This document shows positions 24,787 through 38,100 of a DNA stretch of 64,000 nucleotides, piece by piece. Source of the DNA: Ascochyta rabiei (taxonomy: Eukaryota > Ascomycota > Dothideomycetes > Pleosporales > Didymellaceae). Each line of letters starts with the position of its first letter. Positions within the stretch are counted from its first letter, which is position 1. A model generated the notes under the pieces. The model did not search any database. It was not told the DNA's origin and worked only from the letters and a program-made list of their open reading frames with translations. The stretch lies in contig NC_082406.1 of assembly GCF_004011695.2 (NCBI RefSeq), positions 2,783,421 through 2,847,420 of the forward strand, in the 5' to 3' direction. A program made the translations under genes and the position numbers.

Positions 24787-25295
24787 TGTTGCGATCTAAA
24801 GAACACGGGAAGGATCCGCCGAATTACAGTGGCTGCGGCATAGTGATTATGACAACAGAACGAACATTAAGTAAGCAACAATTACAGTGTCAGCACTCGG
24901 TTAAAGGCCAAAGGGACACGTGACTTAATTAAGGCTTAGCGGAATTAGGATTATTAGCAATTAGGATAATCAGCAATTAGTGTAATTAGTAAATAGTGCG
25001 ATTAGAGGGTGCACAATACTAATTAGTCTATATTACTACCACAATTATTACAGTATATATTTTGTAGGAACACAACCGTTATAGTTTGTGTTTAACTTTA
25101 TTAATTAACTTTGTTATTAAAATATCTTAACCCTGCTTGTGAAACAGATAGTCTACTCTATACTGTTCCTTACAAACCCTAGTTACTACAGTCTTCAACT
25201 AGACAAGTACCCCTTTAAGAACCCCTAACTGTACTTGTCTCTAAAACCTAATTAAAAATTACTTATAGACTTCGTCGAAAGTGTAAAACTTAACA
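24787..25295 (+). repeat. Probable 5' LTR of gypsy D
   Basis: Starts TGTTGCGATC and ends CTTAACA. The second half (about 25030-25295) matches the reverse complement of the A/B/C LTRs. The first 150 bp is GC-richer and does not align well with them, so the family has diverged or this part has another origin. Confidence 0.6.
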
Positions 25296-25299
25296 TTTT

Positions 25300-28200
25300 A
25301 AACACCCCTAAAATAAGTACTACAGGATCTTATGCTACCTCCAGCAGCCCTAGCATAGATTTAGGAGCAGAACTAACTGTTAACACTTTAACTATAAATG
25401 TTAACAAACTAGATTAATACTATAGAAAATATAGTAAAGTTAAAAACTATCTTATATAGTAGGATCTCTTCTTTTCCTTCTAAGGTAAGAAGATCCCTAA
25501 GAATAAATAAGTAGTCCTTGTTGCCTGTTATATGTAAGGTAAGGTGTTCTAATAGATTAAACTATTTATACAGCAATACTAGGCTAGTAATACACTAGAA
25601 GAGGTAGATATATAGAGATGCAACTTTAACATTTTTAAGAAAAAGATTAAACCAGTCTTTAGAGTCCCTAACAAACCTACTATTGCTTAACTTAATATTT
25701 AGAAGATGAAGTAGATTAAGATAGCTGCTAACACTATTTAGGACAACACTGCTTTAATAACTATGTTTAGATAAGGACCAAAGCCTAAGGCTAAGGAGAA
25801 ACTTATGCGCACTAGCGCAAGTGTTAACAACCGTAATAACCGTATCAATACCTTAATTAATATTAATGTATTACTATATAAACTTTAGTAAGAACTTTAT
25901 AATAACCCTAGAACACGTGTTGTTGCTATTGCTAGTAATTACCTATCTAAGAACTAATAGCGCAATAACCTAAACTAAGGACAGTAAGGAGAATATTATT
26001 AGCCCAACACTAGCTAAAACATCTATAATAACATACAGAGTGGTTACTTTAGACTAGAGGCTATAGACCTCTTCAACCTTAACAAGGGACTGCTAGGATA
26101 ATAGAATAAAAAGAAGGGTAGAGGAGGACACTACTCTAACAACAGTAGTAGTAAGGACTGTTACAACTGTAGCAAACTTGGCTACCTTACAGGAGACTGT
26201 AAAATAACAAACAATGTTCTCTAACAGCTTAATGTCTTAACCTACAATAACAATACTACAGATGCTAGTAACTAGGAAGTAGTTACTAATGACATAGGAT
26301 AACCTATAGAAGACCTAGAGTCTAGTCCTAAGGACAATGCTAAATGCATTAAGCCTCTTATTTATGCAGTAACCCTTTACTATAACTATATAGAAGGTAA
26401 AGGAGTACTATTTACTAACAGTAACTAATAGTATTACGCAGAAGAATGCTATGTAGAAGAAACAACCCTTAAGGTTAGTAAGAAACATAAAGGCCTATTC
26501 TATTAACAGTAAATAAGCTACTTTAGTCTTAAAGGTAAGGAACTTCTAGTTATTAAACGTAAACTAGAAGAAGTTGCTAAAGAGCAAGCTATGCTTAACA
26601 ATGTTAGTAAACTCTATAAAGAGACCTAAGACTACTAACACAAGATAGACAACCTTCTAGATACTTCTAGGTAGACACTTATAGAAATTAGACAAGACAC
26701 TACGCAACGCTAACACTAACGCTAGTAGCGTAAGCGCTGTGCTAAGAAAGAAGTATACGCCTGCATGTGTTAAAAACTTATTTAGCCTATAGTAGGATCT
26801 AAGGAAGAAGAACTTACTTCAGAATTTAACTAGCTTATTTCGCAGGTTAAACAAGAAACTAATAACTGCTAACAGGTGTTAAACAACCTAGAGGGAGCTA
26901 AAGATTAACACTAGGTTAATAGGGAAACAGAGCGCAGCATGCAACGTATAAGGGAACAACAACCCTTACTACTATTACTCCTACTAACACTTAGCCTACA
27001 ACCCTAGTACAAAGTAGACGTTAGGAATCCTAGACACAGAGATTTGTTATAGACAGCCTACAGAAATAAATAATGCACTGTATTCTAAGAATCTAAACTA
27101 AACTATAGATAGTTTCCTCTAGGACACTTTACTTACTGTGTTTAGTAGTACAATTACAGGAACAACTTATATAAGAAGCACCTTATTAACAAACATAGCT
27201 ATATCTATTTTTCTAGAGGAGATAACCTATAAGTAGTAACTTAGATACAGCTAGTAGTTAATAGGCAGTGTTACAACGCACACTAATAAACTACCTAAAC
27301 CTAGACTATAAGGTTTACTAAGGACATAAGAAATATAATAGATTTAAGAATAAGACTTTCCTAGGACAGCGCCTAAGGGCGCTAGGGATTAATGTATGGA
27401 TTCTATTAGGACTAATTACCTTATTAAGCTTACTATTAGACTAAATAGAGTAGAGCTATTAGTATTGTTAGACTTAGGAGCCTAGGGGAACTACATATCC
27501 TGTGTAGTAGTAGAAGAAGCTAGACTTGAAGTATAGTATTAAGAAGAACTATACCTGTTCTAAGTAGCTAATAGAGAGCTAATGCTAAGGGAAGAAAGAA
27601 TTAAGCTTAAAGTTTTAGGTGCCCCCCTAAGGATATGAGACTATAACAAGAAGTTAGACCTTAATATTCTTAGGACAGCTGCCTATAATGTTATACTAGA
27701 ACTACTATAGTTATAAGAATATAATCTACAAATTAATTAGAAAAGGTAATAAATCTTATTTATTAGATGTAAGTACTATATAGCTGCACCTAAATCTACG
27801 CAATATACGCTGCAGTTAGTAGATAAGAAGGAGATTAATAACATCTTATTAACATACAAGATGTGCTAAGACAGAGTAGTTAGGTATAACTCTAAGAAAC
27901 AATAGTTAGTAGTTAAGGAGAAGAACGGTACACCTCCTAACATTCTAGACAAATATAAGAGTTATATAGAACTCTTCTAGTATAAGAAGACTGTAAATGT
28001 ATTACTACAGCACAAACTATAGGACTGTAATATTAAGCTCTAGAAATGGAAGGAACTACTCTTTAGACCTATATACAGACTTTTAAAAAAGGACCTTAAG
28101 GTACTACGCAGGTATATTAGGGAAAACCTTAAAAAATAATTTATTAGAGGATTAAAATCTCTAGCAGGATTCCCTATTACCTTTGCAGCTAAGAAAGACA

Positions 28201-28601
28201 GCTTGCTACGCCTATATGTTAACTACCAAAAGCTTAATAATATTACAATAAAAAATCAATACCTGCTACTAAATATTAAAGAGTTATAAAACAGACTTAG
28301 TAGAGTATAGTGCTTTACTACACTTAAATTATATAGAGTGTACAACCTTAAACGTATAAAGGAAGGTAAGGAATGGAAGACAGCGTTTAGAACCTGTTAT
28401 AGTTATTGTAAGTACCTAGTTATGCTATTTAGGCTAACTAATGCACTAGCTACGTGCTAGGCCCTAATTAACAGTATATTAAGGGTGCACCTAGACTAAA
28501 TAACAATAGCATACCTTAATAATATCCTAGTGTTTAGTAAGACACTAGAAGAACACATAATCTACGTTAAAGAAGTGTTGGACTGCCTAGAAAGAGCAGG
28601 C
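25300..28601 (+). pseudogene. Gypsy D Gag-Pol relic
   Basis: The Gag zinc knuckle is at 26159-26200 (CYNCSKLGYLTGDC; histidine changed to tyrosine as RIP would do). A protease-like LLDLGA motif lies near 27.46 kb. Reverse transcriptase begins near 28.2 kb with YVNYQKLNNITI (expected VDYR.LN..T) and reaches AYLNNILVFS (expected YLDDILVFS) at about 28509-28538. The frame ends at 28601 because gypsy B is inserted there; RNase H and integrase are missing. Many TAA/TAG codons. Confidence 0.82.
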
Positions 28602-29138
28602 TGTTGAAGTCGTACTTTAGTTAAAGACCGTAAGCACTAATTCTATTGGTTCTTAGGGATGAGTATTGGTGGATTGGTTGGGGTTATTAACTAAGCAAAG
28701 CTTGTGAAGATAGGGTGCTATGAATAGTACAGAGTAGACTGTCTAGTTTAAGAGCAGGTTAAGATTCTAAAGACAAACTTAATTAATAAGTTTAAACACA
28801 AACTATAAGGCTTATGTTCCTACTTAACTATATACTAAGGAGATACAGTGCTTATTAATAAGTAACTAGAGTTAGTCTAATAAAATGCATAATGGTGCTT
28901 ATAGATAAGCATATTGTACTATGCTTATTAACAAGCATATTGTACTATGTATATTAATAAGCGTATTATACTATGCTTGTTAACAAGCAGTAACGTATGT
29001 TATACTTGTTAACAAGCAGTTACGTAACATCCCTCTCTATTCTGTCCTTCTCTACTATTTGTTCCTTTTGGGGGGAGTTAGGGGTCTTGGTTGGCTGGTA
29101 CTTATGTTTGTGCCGTGCCCTAGCACAGGATTATAACA
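28602..29138 (-). repeat. LTR of gypsy B (537 bp)
   Basis: Starts TGTTGAAGTCG and ends TTATAACA. It is the least RIP-altered of the LTR copies, since it keeps CG and CA dinucleotides (for example GTCGTAC) that are TG/TA in A and C. Confidence 0.88.
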
Positions 29139-32100
29139 CTATCCCCCCTTCCTCTTTAGTTTGTCCTTAAACTACGTAATTATCTGTTAGAGTTTTATAT
29201 AATCTATAATCTCTATATCTAGTAACCTATAAGTTAAGATGTTCTTATATGCCTATAATATCTGTCTTATATTAGAAATCTGTTAAGCTAATATACCTAC
29301 TAAAGTCCCTTGTAATTATTCTTTCTTTAGCGGCTATAAGTGCTATATTATGCTAGGTAGTCTAAAAGGTCTAAAGTGTGCTAAGTGTATGAAGGCTGGC
29401 AAGCTATATGTTAACATGTCTTAGGCGTTGTTAAATAAGACTTATAAAGAGTGTAAGAAAAAGGTAGAATAAGAAAAGTTACTCTTTACAACTGTAATTG
29501 CGTAATTATTACGTAATAAGAAAATTCTAAAACAGGCAAATAAACGTGTGCGGCAAAAGGCGCTAAATTTAGCAAATAGAATAGTTAAGGCTAGCAAGTT
29601 AGACCTAGCTAAGGAAGTTAATCCTAACTGTTCTGCAGGGTCTATTGGCATATGTGCCTTGCTAGCTACCTAGGGCACTCTTAGCTTAATTAAAGAGTCT
29701 GTAGCAAATTATAGTACTTACGTACTAATTAACAGCAGCGTATAAGGTGCGCAGGTGGTTCTTATATGTTTTCTAAGTCTAGGTATCCTAACTATTTAAC
29801 TAGATACCTTTGTTAATTGCTATTTCCCTTAAATATTACTTATTTTTTTAACTTCCTATTTATCTTTGCTATTAGCTTAATAATAGAAGTTCTCCTAGAT
29901 AGGCCTTCTAGGGTTAGCTGGTTCTAATAGCGATATGTGGAACACTAGATAGATCTTTGCATCTTTTAGCAGATTAAGTCTATAGTTAACTAGGCTAATC
30001 TACTTAGAAACAAAAAAGGTTCTAAATTTAATATATTCTAGTTTTTTTTTTAGTCTCTATGTGCATAGGTTTTTTATAAAGACATTGATTTTATCCCCCT
30101 CTTTTAGCTAAAGTGCTATTTTTCTTTTCTAGTTAACATATAAGATTGCTTGTTCTTAAGCCTTACTAATATTTTCTAGTGCCTTTATATGCACTTCCTT
30201 TAGTCTTGCTACTAAGGATATTACTAATTTAGTCTAAATTAGCGTGTCTAGACTTCTAGTAAAGAGACTTAGGTGCATCCTATAATTTAGGAAGCATAGT
30301 AATTCTTCTGTTACTTCTAACAATTTATTGTTGTATGCAATTTGTGTTATAGGTAAAAGCAGAACCTAGCTATCCTGCTGCTAGTTGCTGTATATCTGTA
30401 GGTATGTTTCTATAGTCTAATTTGTTCTTTTAGTCTGTCTATCTGTCTGTAGATAATAGGCTGTTAAAAGCTTCTTCTTAGTACTAATAGCTGCTAAGCG
30501 CGTAGTCTAGTAGTTTAACGTAAAGAGCTTGTCTTAATTACTAATAATTAATTTAGGTATACTATAATACCTTATGTGTTAATCTAGGAATACTTATAAA
30601 AGCTGTTCTACAGTATAACTATATTAAGACAGTATTATCTTAGCGTACTTAGTAAATCTGTTAACTATAACAAAGTTTAAGTTATAGTTGAATCTGGTTG
30701 CTAGGTCTCTTAAGATAGGCAGCTGTGTAACAAAATCTATTATAATGTTTATCTATAGTGCTGTTAGTAGCTCTATTACCTGTATATCTCTCTATTCTGC
30801 GTGTGTACTGTGTTTTTTTTACCAATAGTTAACACAGTTTTTAACCTATTTAGTAACCTTGTCCTTTATATTACTAAACTTATAGTGTTACTTAAATAGT
30901 TCTATTATGTGTGTAATTCTAGGGTGCCTGTGTAGCAAGTAATTATAGTAATTAGCTATAATTTTGTCCTAAAGTTCCTCTAGTACGTCTAATATAATAC
31001 GCTGTTTGTTTTTAATTTGCATTATATTGTTTAGTTGCTGCAATAATCTAAGTAACCTACTATTGTTAATTCCTAGTACTGCAAACTAGTTAATTGTTTT
31101 TTCTCTAGTAAGGTTGTGTTGTAAGCTAAATTTATTAGCTCTACTATTGTCCTTACCTGGCGTATACAATATCTTAAATTTATATTACCTAAGACTCTTA
31201 GACTAACATACTTGTTGTTAAATATAAAACCTTAGTAGTAGTAAAGTATACTAGGTTCTAATAGTTAGTGTAGATAGTAAGTTCTAAGCAGCTTTCTGCA
31301 TATAGTTGCTATAGTTCTAGAGCTAATACAATTATATGTAATTCCTTATTATGTATGTTATAGCGTTCTTTAGGTCCTAAAAACCTACGTAAGTAGTACG
31401 CAATAGGGTGCTTTTGTCTATCTTTTTCTTATATAATACATGCGCCTAATATAAGATCTAAGGCATTAGTATCTATACGTATTAGTTTGCTACTACAAAA
31501 TATAATTAATATAGGAGGTGCAATATAGGCTTGTTTAATTGCCTTAAACACATTGTTCTGTTCTTGTCTCTACTTAAATGGTGTATCCTTCTGCGTAAGC
31601 TTTATTAGCAGGATTGCAATCTTAGAGTAGTCCTTAATAAAGCGTCAGTTAAAGTTAACAAATCCTAAGAATTCCTAGATCTGTTTAACCGTTTTTAGCG
31701 TTTGCTAGGTCTTAACTACTTCTACCTTTATTAGACTAATCTTAACTCTGTATTGTCCTACAATGTACCCTAGGAATTTAACTTCCTCCTTATGCTATTT
31801 GCACTTTTTAGGTTTAAGCTGTAGGTCTGCCTACTTTAGGTATTCTAGCACTTCTGTAACATATTGTTTGTGCTCTTCTAGTGTCTTTAAATACACTAGG
31901 ATGTTGTCTAGGTATGCTACTACAGTTTTGTTAAGGTGTGCTCTTAGGACGTTGTAAATTAACTCCTAGCACGTTGCTAGTGCGTTTGTTAGACTAAACA
32001 GTATAACAAGGTACTTATAGAGCTTATATTACCTTCTAAATGCTGATTTTTATTCTTCTCCTTCCTTTATGCGTATAAGGTTGTACGCGCCTTATAGGTC

Positions 32101-32825
32101 TAATGCTATAAAGTTCTAAGCTTCTACTAGCTAGTCCTAAAACTCTGTAATGTTTAGTTGCAGGTAGTAGTTCTTAATAGTAATTTTATTAAGCTTCCTA
32201 AAGTTAATGCAAGGTTGTAGCTTACTATCCTTCTTAGGAACAAACATAATTAGGTACCCTGCAGGTAATTTAAATCTTCTAATAAATCCCTTCTTAAGGT
32301 TCTCCTTAATGTACATACAAAGTACTTTAAGTTCCCTTTCTAATAACTAATATAACAGCCTAAAAGTTAGTGTCTTTCCTTTCTAGAGCTTAATCTTATA
32401 ATCCTAAGGTTTGTGCTTAGGTAGGGCTTTTATTATAAGCTCTTCTCTAAACATCTCTACGTACTGTTAGTAAACGTTAGGGATAGTAGAAGGTGCACTC
32501 CTTCCCTCCTTAACTCTTACTTTGTGGTCTGTAGGTCGTTTAGCATCTACAGAGTTAACTGCTCTATTGTAGCACGTCTTATATGTTAAAGAGACATTAT
32601 TTATCTCTTTCTTATCTACTAGCTGCTTTATACGCTGCGTAGGCGTAGATATGTTAGTGCTACATTTACATCCTTCTAATAGAAGTCTTTCTTGTGCCTA
32701 GTCTATCTTTAGGTTGTACCTTTGTAACTAGGGAATTCCTAGTATAATGTTATGCGTGGCCTTTATAAAGACGTCTAGGTTTATTTCCTTACAGTGCCCC
32801 TATATCTGTAGGGGTGCTGCTATCT
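28602..32825 (-). mobile_element. Ty3/gypsy element B, truncated at the helicase-unit junction
   Basis: Its left (3') LTR (28602-29138) is followed by the reverse complement of a polypurine tract. It then runs collinear with gypsy A through integrase, RNase H and reverse transcriptase. The homology to A (around 10.5 kb) ends at about 32825 within GGTGCTGCTATCT, where the helicase-unit sequence begins. It lacks its gag half and 5' LTR. It is the youngest of the C-D-B nest. Confidence 0.85.
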
Positions 32826-32838
32826 CCCAGTAATTATA

Positions 32839-32863
32839 CGAACAAAGACAGTGTATTTGTTCG
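32839..32863. repeat. Inverted repeat at the left end of unit 1
   Basis: CGAACAAA and its reverse complement TTTGTTCG are separated by 9 bp. Two further TTTGTTCG copies follow within about 80 bp. It is identical to 51576-51600 in unit 3. The shape resembles a tyrosine-recombinase core site. Confidence 0.55.
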
Positions 32864-33132
32864 CTTTGCCTATGTAAATCTTAGCGTGAGCACAGACACT
32901 CGACTGTATTTGTTCGCTTTTTCAGCGTGAATTTGTTCGCTGTTCCTGAAGTTAAATATTGCTGCAACAATTGCGGAACGTGTACAAAGTGCGTCCCAAT
33001 TATATGTTAAATTTCTAGAAGAATCAAGCATATGGTACGTGAGTGGAATATAGTAGATGTTTTAATATTAATGTTCACAATGTTATAGGGCAGTATTAAT
33101 AAGGTATGTTTAGAGTTAAGCGCAGGTAACAT

Positions 33133-34857
33133 CTACTCTACAGGATGGAATAATTTAAGCAAAGTTAGCTAACGTAACCGCAGAGCTGGCGTAGGACTCT
33201 TCGGCAAAGTATGGCTTTGCTCTCTGATACTGTCGTCAACGCTGTTGTCAGTTTCGTCGTCTTTGCTGTCTTAAATCTCTTCAACCTCGTAGATGGTTGC
33301 TGGCGCCTCTGCCTTAATGCTCAGCGTTTTCTTTTTATTGATAGGCCCGCCAGCAATTCCCTCTGGCCCTAACCAGCTCTTAAGTGCCTTGCTAGCTGCA
33401 CAAATGTCTAGACACACCTTCTTAAGTAGCTCAATCTAGACATGCAGCTGGCCTACACAAAGGGTGCGTTCAATCTAGCAATTTGTAATCTCGTTGTGTG
33501 GTATCAGGGTTAGAATGCCCCAGCCTAGCTCCTAACTAACAGAGTACCAGCGCTTGGCTTGGCCTAACCGTCGTCTAAACACCTGCTTGTCCTTCTTAGT
33601 AGCATTAGGACTAACTAACTCTACTAGCGCTGCAACTGCCTCTGTGCAGATTTGTCCCTTTCTGTATCAATTTTGCGTCCTGTTATTACTAGATATAAAG
33701 TTGTTATGCTGTATCTGCGCTATCTTATTAGAGTATGCTTAACCTAGGAGAGCTAACACCTATTAAGACTTAATATAGACAGCTGCTAGCTCTGCTTTAT
33801 AACATGTGCACATGTTCCAGGCAAAGTAGAAATCCCTGTCAGCATTGTTGCGCACGCTTAGCAGCTGCAAGCGCTTAGCTCCAGCACCAGTCCTGCTCTG
33901 GCTGCCAGCGAGCTCGCCGCCACCTCTAAAGGGTGAGCCACGTTCTTGCCAAGCCTGCAGGAACTAGGCAGCGTGGTACCAAGAGGACTGGTTTCTAAGC
34001 ACGCGCGCTTTCTCTAGAAGGGTGCAGGCCGTAAGGTAGGGAGTTTAGGTAGAGCTGTAGAAGTCCGTGTTGTTAGAGACTGGCTGCTTAATAATCTAGG
34101 CAACAACAGACTTGTCCTTTTGCACAATAGAGGTGTAGGCAGCCTGCTCTAGAAGAGGAGCCTTGTTGCCAGGTGCTATAAGACCAAGGGCAAGCCGCTT
34201 CTTCGCACGCAAAGTGGCGAGTGTCCTGCTGCGTTTTTGCTCCGCACGGCGGTTATTGTTAGAGATAGTAGTAATGTGCAGAGGGGAGTCTTTCAGCTGC
34301 TTATCTAGTTCGCTAGGCTGTAACAGCTAAGGGCTGGCTAGATGTGTCTTATTAGTGGTTGTTCGAGCGCGCTTTAGTGTAGGGGCCGGCGCAGATAGGT
34401 GTGGCCGCTTCTTTTGTTGCAGGGGTGGAGCAGAGGCCTGTTGTGAAGGGGAAGCAAAGGGCTTCTGCGCAGACGGCGGCTCTTCCATCCTGTCCTCCGC
34501 AAGCGACTCGGCCGCGCAGACCAGACGATCCCAGATATTGTTAGGCAGGAGGTTGTTAGCAAGCGTCTCGCGCAGAAGCCAGATTGCTGACAAGACAGAG
34601 TGGGCAATAAAGACGGGCTTGCAGACGCTGGCATCGTTACGGGTAGGGATCAGCCATCCTGCGCTGTGCGGACAAGCACCTGGATCACGCTGCGAGCGTG
34701 AGATGGTCGCTCGGCAGAAGAAGAGCTTCTTGTAGTCCTTATTTAGCGGCTCGTACGCGTAGTTGCGAACAAAGTCAGCTTCGCTGGCTAGAGGAAAGCT
34801 CTAACGACCGCCATTAAACCGCTCTGCAGCGCTGTCTAATGCTGCTAACCAGTGCAT
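33133..34857 (-). pseudogene. Partner gene of the helicase, unit 1 copy (unknown function)
   Basis: It starts at an ATG (34857-34855) and ends at TAG 33133-33135: 575 codons, exactly the length of the unit 3 copy, so no net frameshift. Recognisable parts are LLRETLANNLLPNNIWDRLV (N-terminal third), a proline/alanine-rich linker, RRAEQKRSRTLA (basic), and the C-terminal half ending in an acidic serine/aspartate tail. Many W-to-stop changes occur, including both shared with unit 3. It lies head-to-head with the RecQ gene. I do not recognise the family. Confidence 0.75.
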
Positions 34858-35154
34858 TATCAACTTGTGTACTGCGAATAAGGTTGCAAGCAGAAGTTCG
34901 GACAAAGGTTGTGCGGAAAGGGGGTTAGGTGTTGTTGAGGTTCTGACGCGGTCACACCGCGGCACCGAAAGTCAGGCCGCGCACGGATGTACCACAACGC
35001 CCTCACCAACCAGCGTTAGCAGAGCTAGGAGCACAATTAAACTAAAAGCAAGATCAATACACAGTCTGTAGATTAATATGCCAGGGGATAGCAAACACTA
35101 GGCTAACGGACGTGTTGCATAGCGCCTACTTGTGTCCCTTCTGCTCCTTACACT

Positions 35155-38100
35155 ATAGAACTATTTGCGCAGCTGTTTAAACACTAGCCTAATCTTTAAG
35201 TTGTAGTTTGTAAACTATGTGCCACTGCTATTCTACTGGCGCAGATCGTTACACACCTCAAAGAGCGCCATCCTAAGGTTACAGTTGCTACGCGCAAGAG
35301 CCTGGCGGCAGCTGTACGCGCGCTACCAAACCTTGCGTAGAGTCCAGGAGACGTGCGTGTACCAAGGCCAGCCAAGGAGCCTGTCTTTGGTCTGAAAAGC
35401 AGAGAGGACGGGCTGGTATGCTTGTTAGAGCGTTGTTGGTATACCTGCATCTCGCTGCAGGGCATGCAGAAACACTGCAAGGATAAGCATGGCTAGGTAA
35501 ACAAATAAAAGCAAGGGGGAGATATAAGGCAAAAGAGCAAGTACTTGCGCAACTAAGTATGGCGAGACAGCTAATCCTGCCAGCGCTTGTTTAGAGCTGT
35601 TGGCTGGCCGGCGTATGTTGCAGTCGAGACGAGCGTTAGAGCTGCGACTCTAGCAGACATCTCCCAGAGAGTGAAGGCAGATCGCCAGCATCAGCGAGAA
35701 GAGCGTAAGGCAGCAGCAGCGCAGGATAAGATTAAAGAGGGCGTCTGTTCGCAGGCTGATCCGTGGCTAGAGCTCACGGAATAGGTCCCGCACCTACAAG
35801 GTATCCCAAGGGCGGCGCTTCTGCGCGCTAAACAGCTAGCTGGTGGGGAGGTAGATGCGCGTGGGAAGGAAGAAGTGGCGTTTGATAACACAGGCTTACG
35901 CAATGTTTGCAAAGCTATAGAGCAGCTGATACAAAAAGCGTTCAATAGCAGCCAAGCTAAGGTTGTTAGCAGACTCGCACTGGAGATTATTGAGCGACGT
36001 GAGGCGGGCGCAGAATCGAACGAGCGGCCCTTCTACGCTAGGCATTAAGTCAGTACAATCAAGAAGTACAGCCAGAAGCTGGTGAGCATCCTCTGCTACC
36101 TGTGGCGCACATATAACTAGGTCGAGCGGCCGCTATACAAACTTACTAGCACGCAAGACGCCCTCTTAGTGTCACTCCAGCAAATAGCCCGCTCAGACGA
36201 CGCTGCGAAGAAGGAGAAACTGGAAGAGCAATGCCTGCGCTTTTGGATCGCCTTGCTCGACCACAGCCTCACTGGCAACAAGCACGAGAGCGCACTGCTG
36301 AGCAGAGTGGCTGTCCTTAGCATTAAGCCTGATTACTATGGCGGTGGGTAGGTTCCGGCGCACGAGTTCTCGCTAACGCTGTCCGCTTTAATTACTACCT
36401 TGAAAGCGCTTATAGTGTATTATGCCCGCTGCCAGCAAGATAAAGCGCTTTAAAAAGACCCTGGTACAGCACCTACTGCGTATGAGCTAGTTAAAGACAT
36501 GTCTGAACGGTTTATGACGCTGTCCGACTTCAAAGGCACACCTAGTCCTATGAATCAAATGCTCCGCTTGCGTACGCTAGCTAGAACACAGGCAAAGCGA
36601 CGTAATACTCCCGGTATCGTGTCGTGGGATGGAGATCGGCTTCTTATTGACAAGCAGAGCTTTTCGCTAGCCAATCTCCAGTTGATGGTGAAGGGACTCT
36701 GCGAGACAGTGCGGTTACAGCTATTTAAGGACGTCCTACTCTTGGATCTAGACGAAAGGGGTTGCGTGCGACCCAGGACCACCCTGCTTCCAGAGGTGTC
36801 TGTAGACAAACTCGTCGATCAGCCAGCCGAGCTGGCTACGGGCTGGAGCTTTCTGAAGCACCCCGACAACCAGCTAGATAGATAGCAATACTAGCTTCTA
36901 GACCAGGTGTTGGACGAGGCTCCGCTAAGGGAGAGATTTATTCGTGGGATAGATAGCACATAACGGCCGGAACGGACGCTATGGCGCAATAACGCTGTAG
37001 CTAGGTACATAAAAGGAGTGCGTTGGTTTAAAGAAGGCCTCTTCACGCTTGCTCACATGTCTGGCGGCGGGCCTGGTTGCGGGACAGAGATCACCTCGAT
37101 ACAGTGCGAGAACAGTGCAGACGGGGTAGGGTATTAGGGGGTGTTTGTAGAGGGTGGCCTGGTATCCTTTACTACTACGTACCACAAGGGGTATAGCTTT
37201 AGCAAGCGTGTTAAGACAATCTACCGCTATGTTCCCTAGGAGGTGGGTGAGCTGGTGGTGTACTTCCTTAGGCTCGGTCGACCGTTCATAGATGATCTCC
37301 AGATGCTGCACAACGGCGTTGCCCGCCCTACCACTTTCATCTGGGAGCCAGAGCCGGAGGAGCAGTGGGGCGACGAGAGCGATAGCGAAGAGAGCGACAA
37401 CAGAGACGAGTACAGCGAAGCCAACCGTAAGAAGGCACAATCTGCTAACCTAGACAGGTACTAGGGCACTGATCGCATACGCTGTGTCCTGCGCAAGCAG
37501 ACCTTTTAGTACATGAACGCCGCTCTCAGCACCTGCGCCTGGCGGCATGCCTACCTAGCCATCCACTAAGAGCTGGCAAGAGATGGACAAGCACGCGACT
37601 GGTTGGAAGTGCTCTACTGGAACAAAGCGCCAGCAAAGAGCAACGCGCAAGCGTTGCAGTCCGGCCACAGCCTTAAAACAGAGGAGGGCAACTACAGCCG
37701 CTCCATAATGGAGTCTCCCTTTCAGACCATGGCTGAGCAGGAGGAGTTCTGGCGGGTAAGCATGGACTGGCATCGCGTGCTGGAGTTTGCATCTGCCTAG
37801 GAGGATAGCTGCATGCCCCCTGGTGTTCGCGCAGAGATGGTAGCGCAGCAAGAGAAGCAGGCGCTCCAGCGCTGGTCGTTGCTCGCGATGGTGGACCTTA
37901 AGGCAGAGTTCAGGCGACTCGCTGGACGGCCGGACGCCGAGTATTGTGGCAAGCAAGAAGAAAGCCTCAAGGCTGTGATGCAGCGACGGCTGCGCGTGCT
38001 AGTTGTTATGGCTACTGGCACTGGCAAGAGTATGCTGTTTATGCTGCCTGCGTCTGTCTTGCCAGGCGGCGTCTCTGTGGTCGTGGCTCCGTTGAATGCC

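Larger units (their letters stand above)
24787..28601 (+). mobile_element. Ty3/gypsy element D (plus strand), truncated by insertion of B
   Basis: The left LTR (24787-25295) is followed by a plus-strand gag, protease and the first part of reverse transcriptase. The element is cut at 28601, just after the YLDD region, where the LTR of gypsy B starts. It is related to A-C: the leader after its LTR matches the reverse complement of about 12.55-12.64 kb. It sits inside gypsy C in the opposite orientation. Confidence 0.78.
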
